The notes under the pieces were generated by a model. The model searched no databases and was not told where the DNA came from. It saw nothing but the letters and a program-made list of their open reading frames with translations. Position numbers and translations under genes: made by a program. DNA of 64,000 bases from Streptomyces roseolus. Its GTDB lineage: Bacteria > Actinomycetota > Actinomycetes > Streptomycetales > Streptomycetaceae. The DNA lies in contig NZ_BMTV01000004.1 of the NCBI RefSeq assembly GCF_014649855.1, positions 270,959 through 334,958 of the forward strand, read 5' to 3'. The stretch's first letter is position 1, and the number at the start of each line of letters is the position of its first letter. Shown here one piece after another: positions 41,420 to 47,973 of this stretch.

Positions 41420-42729
41420 CCGGCTCGGCCCGCCTCGGCGAAGGCCGCGTCCATCTTCTCGGCGGCGTCGCCGGCGGCGGTCCGCACGTTCTTCCGGCCG
41501 CTGGCGATCTCCTGGAGCATCGTGGGGACGACGAGCGAGGAGTCGATGCGGCCCCAGGCGGCGGTGGCGGGCACGAACTTGGTGCCGGCGGCGAGGGTGT
41601 CGATGAAGGGCTTCACGAAGGGCTTGCGTCCGGCGGCGGCGGCGCGGACGTCGGTGAAGGTGGGCAGGAAGCCCATGGCGTCGAAGAGCGCGGCCTGGCT
41701 CTCCTTGCCGGCGAGTTCCTTGGTGAGTTCGACGGCGAGGGTGCGGTGGGAGGTGGACCTGAGGACGCCGATGTTGTTGCCGCCGGCGAAGGCGGGGGCG
41801 ATGGAGCCGGGGGTGGTGCCGGGCAGCGGGACGACGGCGTACTTGCCCTTGACCTGTCCGGCCTCGACGGCGGCGTGGCTGAAGTCGCCGACGATGGCCA
41901 TGCCGGCCTTGCCGGCGGCGAAGGCGGTGACGGTGGCGTTGCCGCCCATCTGGGCGCAGGTGGCGGCGGGGCAGTTGTCGTCGCCGAGGAGCGAGGTGTA
42001 GGCGGTGAGGCCCCGGACGGCGGCGTCGGAGTCGAGGGCGGCCTTGTAGGCGCCGGAGCCGTCCTGGGTGGCGAGGTCGCCGCCGGCGGCCCAGACGAAG
42101 GGGAGGGCGCCGTAGGTGTAGGCGCCGCCGACGGCGATGCCGTACATCTCGGGCCTGGCCTTGCGGATCTTCCGGGCGGTCGCGGCGAGTTCGTCCTGGC
42201 TCTTGGGGGCGGCGAGGCCGAGCTCCCGGAAGACGTCGGTGCGGTAGTAGAGGGCGCGGACGCCGACGAAGAGCGGGGCGCCGTAGACCTTGCCGCCGAC
42301 GGTGACGGACTCCCGGGCGGTGGGGTCGGTGTCCTTCGCCTGGTCCCAGGCGGTGAACTCGGCGGTGATGTCGGCGAGTCCGCCGTCCTTCACGTATCCG
42401 GCGGTGTCGGTGTTGCCGTACTCGATGACGTCGGGGGCGGACCCGGGGTCGTTGAAGGCCGCCTTGACGCGCTGGGCGCGGGTCTCGACGGGGATGTACT
42501 CGACCTCGACGTCGGCGCCGGGGTGCTTCTTCTCGAAGGCGGCGACGGCCGCGTCGACCACCTTCTCCTTGGGCTGGTTGGCGACCTCCTGGAAGAGCCA
42601 GACGCGCAGGGTGCCGGTCTTCTCGTCCCCGCCGGCGGCGGGGGCGGAGGTCTGGGGGGCGCAGGCGGCCAGGACGAGGGCGGCGAGCGGCAGGGCGACG
42701 GGGGCGGTGATCCGGGCAGGAAGCTTCAT
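41416..42729 (-). CDS. Extracellular sugar-binding lipoprotein of the ABC importer
   Basis: A 437-residue solute-binding protein. The lipobox is LAAC in LVLAACAPQ, giving a membrane-anchored lipoprotein outside the cell. The mature protein has the usual SBP family 1 pattern (LRVWLFQEVANQPKE, PDVIEYGNTDTAGY, GKAGMAIVGDF). ATG 42729 has GGAGGGG about 7 nt upstream. It is the first gene of the operon SBP - MalF - MalG - GH20. Two candidate operators are upstream: an inverted repeat at 42751 and a DasR-like box at 42828. Confidence 0.93.
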   Translation of the reverse strand: MKLPARITAPVALPLAALVLAACAPQTSAPAAGGDEKTGTLRVWLFQEVANQPKEKVVDAAVAAFEKKHPGADVEVEYIPVETRAQRVKAAFNDPGSAPDVIEYGNTDTAGYVKDGGLADITAEFTAWDQAKDTDPTARESVTVGGKVYGAPLFVGVRALYYRTDVFRELGLAAPKSQDELAATARKIRKARPEMYGIAVGGAYTYGALPFVWAAGGDLATQDGSGAYKAALDSDAAVRGLTAYTSLLGDDNCPAATCAQMGGNATVTAFAAGKAGMAIVGDFSHAAVEAGQVKGKYAVVPLPGTTPGSIAPAFAGGNNIGVLRSTSHRTLAVELTKELAGKESQAALFDAMGFLPTFTDVRAAAAGRKPFVKPFIDTLAAGTKFVPATAAWGRIDSSLVVPTMLQEIASGRKNVRTAAGDAAEKMDAAFAEAGRAG

Positions 42730-42750
42730 GGCGGTTCCCCTCCGAGCGTG

Positions 42751-42769
42751 CGTTGCAACATACGCAACG
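42751..42769. promoter_or_regulatory. Inverted repeat just upstream of the sugar-binding gene
   Basis: CGTTGC and GCAACG arms around 7 nt (AACATAC), 22-40 bp before ATG 42729. It could be the operator of a local LacI- or GntR-type regulator, or a promoter-proximal repressor site. Confidence 0.5.
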
Positions 42770-42827
42770 GGCGTTTCGTGCTGCACAACAACAGCGGTGA
42801 GGTTAGGCGCGCCCGGCGATCACGACA

Positions 42828-42843
42828 AGAGGTCTCGACCACT
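42828..42843. promoter_or_regulatory. DasR-responsive element (dre) candidate
   Basis: AGAGGTCTCGACCACT matches 14 of 16 positions of the dre consensus AGTGGTCTAGACCACT as I remember it. It lies 99 bp upstream of the sugar-binding protein ATG. DasR, the GlcNAc-metabolism repressor of streptomycetes, is a sensible regulator for this importer/hexosaminidase operon. Confidence 0.75.
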
Positions 42844-42909
42844 TCACCCCCGCCCCGGCACCGGAGAAGGCCTCGGCGGGCACCCCGGCGCGGGGTCCGG
42901 AAACACGGA

Positions 42910-42954
42910 ACGGCCCCCGTCGCGCGCACCGCTGGTGCGCGCGACGGGGGCCGT
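42910..42954 (-). terminator. Terminator of the DUF3039 gene
   Basis: Perfect 21-bp stem (42910-42930 with 42934-42954) with a 3-nt GCT loop, starting 24 bp past the stop. It is the longest perfect hairpin in the window. Confidence 0.9.
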
Positions 42955-42977
42955 CCCCGACGGTCCGGGAGGAGGGG

Positions 42978-43268
42978 TTACTTCCCCTTGCCGCCCTTGT
43001 CCTTGTCCTTGTCCCCGCCCGAGCCCATGGACTCGTAGATCTCCTTGCACATCGGGCAGACCGGGTACTTCTTCGGGTCGCGCCCGGGCACCCAGACCTT
43101 CCCGCAGAGTGCGACGACGGGAGTGCCGTCGAGGGCACTCGCCATGATCTTGTCCTTCTGGACGTAATGGGCGTAGCGCTCATGGTCGCCGTCACCGTGG
43201 GACACCTGCGGCGTCGGCTCGACGAGGGTTCCCGTACCTGCCCCGCGCTCGGGCTCGAGAGTGCTCAT
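42978..43268 (-). CDS. DUF3039 zinc-ribbon protein
   Basis: A 96-residue protein of the actinobacterial DUF3039 family. It contains a Cys in VVALCGKVW and the pair CPMC, plus upstream His residues (HYVQKDK), a likely zinc site. The C-terminus is Gly/Lys/Asp-rich (GGDKDKDKGGKGK). Function unknown. It is the last gene of the AlgH-DUF3039 unit, 30 bp after the AlgH stop, and ends in the strong terminator at 42910. Confidence 0.88.
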   Translation of the reverse strand: MSTLEPERGAGTGTLVEPTPQVSHGDGDHERYAHYVQKDKIMASALDGTPVVALCGKVWVPGRDPKKYPVCPMCKEIYESMGSGGDKDKDKGGKGK

Positions 43269-43298
43269 GGGTCCCAAGGGTACTGAACCCCGCGGCCC

Positions 43299-43859
43299 TC
43301 AGTTGAGCGAAGGGTCGTCCGGATAGGTGGCGACCATGGCGAGGTCGCCGCGCTGGCGGCGCAGCACCTGGCGCCAGAGGGTCTCGGGGGTGGGCGAGGA
43401 GACGTCGCCGGGCTCGGACTCGACGACGTACCAGGCGCCCTCGGTGAGTTCGAGCTCCAGCTGGCCGGGGCCCCAGCCCGCGTACCCGGCGAAGATGCGG
43501 AGCGCGCCGAGGGCGGGGCCGAGGAGCTCGGGCGGGGTCTCCAGGTCGACGAGGCCGATCGCCCCGAAGACCCGGCGCCAGCCGAGCGGGCCCTCGTCGC
43601 CGGGGATGACGGCGAGGCCGAGGGCGGCGTCGAGGGAGACGGGCCCGCCCTGGAAGACGACGCCCGGCTCGCCGGCGAGGCCCGCCCAGGGCGCGAGGAC
43701 GTCACCGACGGTGACGGGGGTGGGGCGGTTGAGGACCACGCCGAGCGAGCCCTCCTCGTCGTGGTCGAGCAGCAGCACCACCGCGCGGTCGAAGTTGGGA
43801 TCCGCGAGGGCGGGCGTGGCCACGAGCAGCCGTCCTGTGAGCGAGGACACCTCGGTCAT
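43299..43859 (-). CDS. YqgE/AlgH family protein (UPF0301)
   Basis: A 186-residue cytosolic protein of the widespread AlgH family. The family marks are LTGRLLVATPALADPNF, VVLLLDHDEEGSLGVVLNRP and GPLGWRRVFGAIG with the FAGYAGWGPGQLE loop. AlgH regulates alginate genes in Pseudomonas, but the biochemical role here is unknown. ATG 43859 is the family-typical start (MTEVSSLTG); an ATG at 43868 is an alternative. Confidence 0.9.
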   Translation of the reverse strand: MTEVSSLTGRLLVATPALADPNFDRAVVLLLDHDEEGSLGVVLNRPTPVTVGDVLAPWAGLAGEPGVVFQGGPVSLDAALGLAVIPGDEGPLGWRRVFGAIGLVDLETPPELLGPALGALRIFAGYAGWGPGQLELELTEGAWYVVESEPGDVSSPTPETLWRQVLRRQRGDLAMVATYPDDPSLN

Positions 43860-44146
43860 GCGACACATGATCCCGCATCTTCGGCGCGGGCGGGGGTTCT
43901 CGGGCGGAATCCCGGGAAAGCGGGGGAGGCGAGGGCGAGCCCCGCAGGTCGGAAGGGCGGGACGGGACCGCCCCGGCCGCCCCTCCGGGACAAACGGACG
44001 GTGACACTCCGCAAGATCACGGGAACGGAGGGTGTTGTGCCGAATTCATTACATCTGACAGGCACCCCGACCGGCCCGATCAGGGTCCAATGGCCCCTTA
44101 CCCTTTTCTCTGGCCACCCGACCGACGACTCCGGAACGCGAGATTC

Positions 44147-45487
44147 ATGACCGGCACAGACGATGTCCTGCTTGTCCACGGCGGAACCCCGCTGGAGGGC
44201 GAGATCCGCGTTCGCGGCGCGAAGAACCTCGTGCCCAAGGCGATGGTCGCCGCCCTGCTCGGCAGCGGCCCCAGCAGACTGCGCAACGTGCCGGACATCC
44301 GCGACGTCCGCGTCGTCCGCGGCCTGCTCCAGCTGCACGGCGTGACGGTCCGCCCCGGCGAGGAGCCCGGCGAGCTGGTGCTCGACCCGACGCACGTCGA
44401 GTCCGCCAACGTCGCCGACATCGACGCCCACGCCGGCTCGTCGCGCATCCCGATCCTCTTCTGCGGCCCGCTGCTGCACCGCCTCGGCCACGCCTTCATC
44501 CCGGGCCTCGGCGGCTGCGACATCGGCGGCCGGCCCATCGACTTCCACTTCGACGTGCTCCGCCAGTTCGGCGCGACCATCGAGAAGCGCGCCGACGGCC
44601 AGTACCTGGAGGCCCCGCAGCGCCTTCGCGGCTGCAAGATCCGCCTCCCGTACCCCTCGGTCGGCTCGACCGAGCAGGTGCTGCTCACCGCCGTCCTCGC
44701 CGAGGGCGTCACCGAGCTCTCGAACGCGGCCGTGGAGCCGGAGATCGAGGACCTGATCTGCGTCCTGCAGAAGATGGGCGCCATCATCTCGATGGACACC
44801 GACCGGACCATCCGGATCACCGGTGTCGACAAGCTCGACGGCTACACCCACCGGGCGCTCCCGGACCGCCTGGAGGCGGCCTCCTGGGCGTCCGCGGCGC
44901 TCGCCACCGAGGGCAACATCTACGTGCGCGGCGCCCAGCAGCGCTCGATGATGACCTTCCTCAACACGTACCGGAAGGTCGGCGGCGCCTTCGAGATCGA
45001 CGACGAGGGCATCCGCTTCTGGCACCCGGGCGGCTCGCTGAACGCGATCCACCTGGAGACCGACGTCCACCCCGGCTTCCAGACCGACTGGCAGCAGCCG
45101 CTGGTCGTCGCCCTGACGCAGGCCTCCGGCCTCTCCATCGTCCACGAGACGGTGTACGAGTCCCGGCTCGGCTTCACCTCGGCGCTGAACCAGATGGGCG
45201 CCCACATCCAGCTGTACCGCGAGTGCCTCGGCGGCTCCGACTGCCGCTTCGGCCAGCGCAACTTCCTCCACTCGGCGGTCGTCAGCGGCCCGACGAAGCT
45301 CCAGGGCGCCGACCTGGTCATCCCGGACCTGCGCGGCGGCTTCTCGTACCTGATCGCGGCCCTCGCCGCCCAGGGCACCAGCCGGGTCCACGGCATCGAC
45401 CTGATCAACCGCGGCTACGAGAACTTCATGGAGAAGCTCGTGGAGCTCGGCGCCAAGGTCGAACTGCCGGGCGGCGCGCTCGTCTGA
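44147..45487 (+). CDS. murA: UDP-N-acetylglucosamine 1-carboxyvinyltransferase
   Basis: A 446-residue enolpyruvyl transferase starting peptidoglycan precursor synthesis (UDP-GlcNAc plus PEP). It has the N-terminal RVRGAKNLVPKA with the conserved Lys26, the catalytic loop PGLGGCDIGGRPID with Cys124 at the active-site position, and C-terminal LRGGFSYLIAALAAQG. Cys at 124 keeps fosfomycin sensitivity possible; mycobacterial MurA has Asp there. The ATG at 44147 begins the MTGTDDVLLV sequence. It is monocistronic, ending in a bidirectional hairpin shared with hup. The 278-bp gap upstream (43869-44146) is presumably promoter. Confidence 0.95.
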   Translation: MTGTDDVLLVHGGTPLEGEIRVRGAKNLVPKAMVAALLGSGPSRLRNVPDIRDVRVVRGLLQLHGVTVRPGEEPGELVLDPTHVESANVADIDAHAGSSRIPILFCGPLLHRLGHAFIPGLGGCDIGGRPIDFHFDVLRQFGATIEKRADGQYLEAPQRLRGCKIRLPYPSVGSTEQVLLTAVLAEGVTELSNAAVEPEIEDLICVLQKMGAIISMDTDRTIRITGVDKLDGYTHRALPDRLEAASWASAALATEGNIYVRGAQQRSMMTFLNTYRKVGGAFEIDDEGIRFWHPGGSLNAIHLETDVHPGFQTDWQQPLVVALTQASGLSIVHETVYESRLGFTSALNQMGAHIQLYRECLGGSDCRFGQRNFLHSAVVSGPTKLQGADLVIPDLRGGFSYLIAALAAQGTSRVHGIDLINRGYENFMEKLVELGAKVELPGGALV

Positions 45488-45518
45488 GCCCTCCAGGGGG
45501 CCTGAGAAGGGCATACGG

Positions 45519-45552
45519 AAGGGCGGCCACCCCGGAAGGGGTGGCCGCCCTT
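45519..45552. terminator. Bidirectional terminator between murA and hup
   Basis: Perfect 15-bp stem (AAGGGCGGCCACCCC at 45519-45533 and complement at 45538-45552) with a GGAA loop and a TTTT run on the rightward side. It serves the convergent murA and hup genes. Confidence 0.88.
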
Positions 45553-45572
45553 TTCGTGCGCCTACAGGCCGC

Positions 45573-45854
45573 TTACTTGCCCTTGGCGGCTTCCTTGAGC
45601 TTCGAGCCCGCGGAGACCTTCACGCTGTAGCCGGCCGGGATGTTGATCGGGTCGCCGGTCTGCGGGTTGCGAGCGGTGCGAGCGGCACGGTGGGTGCGCT
45701 CGAAGGTCAGGAAGCCGGGGATGGTGACCTTCTCGTCGCCCTTGGCGACGACCTCACCGACGGTCTCGGCGAGGGCGGCCAGCACGGCGTCGGCGTCCTT
45801 GCGGGTCACCTCGGCGCGGTCGGCCAGCGCGGCCACCAGCTCACTGCGGTTCAT
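45573..45854 (-). CDS. hupA: HU-type nucleoid protein (93 residues)
   Basis: A DNA-binding HU protein without the long Lys/Ala tail seen in the second, sporulation-associated HU of streptomycetes. Features are MNRSELVAALADRAEVTRKDADAVLAAL in parts, the GFLTFE core and the DNA-clamping arm RNPQTGDPINIPAGYSVKV. It coats and bends the vegetative nucleoid. The gene is monocistronic and converges on murA. The 314-bp upstream gap (45855-46168) holds its promoter. Confidence 0.96.
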   Translation of the reverse strand: MNRSELVAALADRAEVTRKDADAVLAALAETVGEVVAKGDEKVTIPGFLTFERTHRAARTARNPQTGDPINIPAGYSVKVSAGSKLKEAAKGK

Positions 45855-46168
45855 GTTGTTACTCCCGTGTTCTTCTTGCCTGTGAGGCGTGAGATCGAAG
45901 CCGATGCTGCCAGGGGCCTCGGACAGTCCCCGGACTCGGGTCTGTCTCTCGTGGATCCCTCGCGCCCTGGGGGTTCCCCCCTGGACGAAGTCCTCGGGGG
46001 AGCATCCTGCCCCCACCAGCGGCGGGAACGCCAATCCGGCACCCCCTGGGGGCACAGGAAAGGCGCCGGAGCCCCCTGGTGGTGACGTAGCGTCGACTCC
46101 CCGCAAACGGTGCGGAGCCGAAAAGCCACCCTAAAGGCGGGTTTACGGCTCCGCGAATCGCGACACGC
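45855..46168. other. Intergenic region upstream of hup
   Basis: No gene is supported here. There is a weak hairpin, GCGGAGCCG (46112-46120) with CGGCTCCGC (46146-46154), 25 nt apart, which may end the malic-enzyme transcript. Several CCCCCTGG/GGGGG runs occur but form no clear element. Confidence 0.45.
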
Positions 46169-47584
46169 TCAGGCGCCCGCGGCGGCCGCCTTGGCGGCGT
46201 TCCTGACGGCCCCGGCGACGGCGCCCGCGACCTTGTCGTTGAAGACCGACGGGATGATGTAGTTCGGGTTCAGCTCGTCCTCGGTGACGACGTCCGCGAG
46301 GGCGCTGGCGGCGGCGAGCATCATCTCGGTGTTCACCGTGCGGGACTGCGCGTCGAGCAGACCGCGGAAGACGCCGGGGAAGACCAGCACGTTGTTGATC
46401 TGGTTCGGGAAGTCCGAGCGGCCGGTGGCGACCACGGCGGCGGTCTGCCGGGCCGCGGCCGGGTCGACCTCCGGGTCGGGGTTCGCGAGCGCGAAGACGA
46501 TGGAGTCCTCGGCCATCGCCGCCACGTCCTCGGCGCCCAGCAGGTTCGGGGCCGAGACGCCGATGAAGACGTCCGCGCCGACGACGGCCTCCTTGAGGGT
46601 GCCGGTGACGCCCTCCGGGTTGGTGTTGTCGGCGATCCAGCGCAGCGGGGAGTCCGCCGGGGCCGCCACCAGGTCCTCGCGGTCGGCGTGCACGACGCCG
46701 TGGATGTCGGCGACCACCGCGTGCTTCACGCCCGCGGCGATCAGCAGCTTCAGGATGGCCGTGCCGGCCGCGCCGGCGCCCGACATGACGACCCGGACGT
46801 CGCCGATGCCCTTGCCGACGACCCGGAGGGCGTTGGTGAGGGCGGCGAGGACGACGATGGCGGTGCCGTGCTGGTCGTCGTGGAAGACCGGGATGTCGAG
46901 GGCCTCACGGAGTCGGGCCTCGATCTCGAAGCAGCGCGGCGCGGAGATGTCCTCCAGGTTGATGCCGGCGAAGCCGGGGGCGATGGCCTTGACGATCGCC
47001 ACGATCTCGTCGGTGTCCTGGGTGTCCAGGCAGATCGGCCAGGCGTCGATGTCGGCGAAGCGCTTGAAGAGGGCGGCCTTGCCCTCCATGACCGGCATGG
47101 CGGCCATCGGGCCGATGTTGCCGAGGCCGAGGACGGCGGAGCCGTCGGTGACGACCGCGACGGTGTTGCGCTTGATGGTGAGGCGGCGGGCGTCCTCGGG
47201 GTTCTCGGCGATCGCCATGCACACGCGGGCGACGCCCGGGGTGTAGATCATGGACAGGTCGTCACGGTTGCGGATGGGGTGCTTGGACGCCATCTCGATC
47301 TTGCCGCCGAGGTGCATCAGGAACGTACGGTCCGAGACCTTGCCGAGGACGACGCCCTCGATGTCCCGCAGCCGCTCGACGATCTCGTCGGCGTGCGCGG
47401 TGGAGGTCGCGGCGACGGTGACGTCGATCCGGAGCTTCTCGTGACCCGAGGCGGTGACGTCGAGGCCGGTGACGGACCCTCCGTGGGACTCGACCGCCGC
47501 CGTGAGCTGCGAGACCGCGGTGCCGCTCGCGGGCACCTCCAGCCGGACCGTCATCGAGTACGAGACGCTGGGCGCCGTTGCCAT
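46169..47584 (-). CDS. NAD-dependent malic enzyme with N-terminal ACT domain
   Basis: A 471-residue enzyme converting malate to pyruvate and CO2. Residues 1-85 form an ACT-like regulatory domain (SVSYSMTVRLEVPASG). The catalytic part has TPGVARVCMAIAENP, the metal-binding DDQHGTA, the dinucleotide loop GAGAAG and ALANPDPEV. The ACT domain suggests amino-acid or other ligand control. NAD preference is inferred from the family (in S. coelicolor this locus is an NAD-malic enzyme, from memory). The leader region upstream contains a hairpin and a candidate structured RNA. Confidence 0.93.
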   Translation of the reverse strand: MATAPSVSYSMTVRLEVPASGTAVSQLTAAVESHGGSVTGLDVTASGHEKLRIDVTVAATSTAHADEIVERLRDIEGVVLGKVSDRTFLMHLGGKIEMASKHPIRNRDDLSMIYTPGVARVCMAIAENPEDARRLTIKRNTVAVVTDGSAVLGLGNIGPMAAMPVMEGKAALFKRFADIDAWPICLDTQDTDEIVAIVKAIAPGFAGINLEDISAPRCFEIEARLREALDIPVFHDDQHGTAIVVLAALTNALRVVGKGIGDVRVVMSGAGAAGTAILKLLIAAGVKHAVVADIHGVVHADREDLVAAPADSPLRWIADNTNPEGVTGTLKEAVVGADVFIGVSAPNLLGAEDVAAMAEDSIVFALANPDPEVDPAAARQTAAVVATGRSDFPNQINNVLVFPGVFRGLLDAQSRTVNTEMMLAAASALADVVTEDELNPNYIIPSVFNDKVAGAVAGAVRNAAKAAAAGA

Positions 47585-47749
47585 GGCCGGATTCCTCTGC
47601 TTTCCCTAGCTTCGTTGCTACGCCGCCCCGGCTTGGTTGCCCTGACGGCGCCCTCCGATCGTCGCACCTACCCGCCGGTAGCAGGTAATGCGGTCATTTT
47701 GTTTTCGGAAAGTAGTTTCCACCATACGAGAGTTTCCCGGGCAACAGAA

Positions 47750-47783
47750 GGGGCCCCGGTCGTCGGAAGACGACCGGGGCCCC
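47750..47783 (-). terminator. Strong hairpin between the helicase and the malic-enzyme gene
   Basis: Perfect 15-bp stem (GGGGCCCCGGTCGTC at 47750-47764, complement at 47769-47783) with a GGAA loop. It lies 20 bp past the structured RNA and 165 bp before the malic-enzyme ATG, so it could end the helicase transcript or the RNA itself. Confidence 0.75.
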
Positions 47784-47803
47784 AACTTCGTATGTATGTC
47801 TAA

Positions 47804-47894
47804 GTGACACCGACCCGCCATGCTCGCCTCGCGGCAAGTGGTCCCTCTGAGGGACGAAGGTTGGGCCCGGGGGCTTGGATCGAGCCGGTGTCAC
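47804..47894 (-). ncRNA. Candidate structured RNA between the helicase and the malic-enzyme gene
   Basis: A 91-nt unit closed by 9-bp perfect arms: GTGACACCG (47804-47812) and CGGTGTCAC (47886-47894). Inside is a 6-bp hairpin, GTCCCT-CTG-AGGGAC (47841-47855), and CC/GG-rich stretches that could make further stems, like a multibranch junction. No known riboswitch family is recognised. It is placed on the minus strand because it precedes the malic-enzyme gene and its terminator-like hairpin. I recall that small RNAs have been reported in this interval in S. coelicolor, unverified. Confidence 0.5.
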
Positions 47895-47973
47895 GACCAG
47901 GCTAACAAACCCGCCCCGAAGGTGATTCCCCCGGCGCGTGTTGACCGGAAATCACCCCCGGAGAGCCCTGGCC

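Noticed and set aside
47804..47894. Known riboswitch such as SAM-IV, cobalamin, TPP, FMN or ydaO
   Set aside because: None of the diagnostic conserved loops of these classes could be matched by eye, so it is listed only as an unassigned structured RNA.
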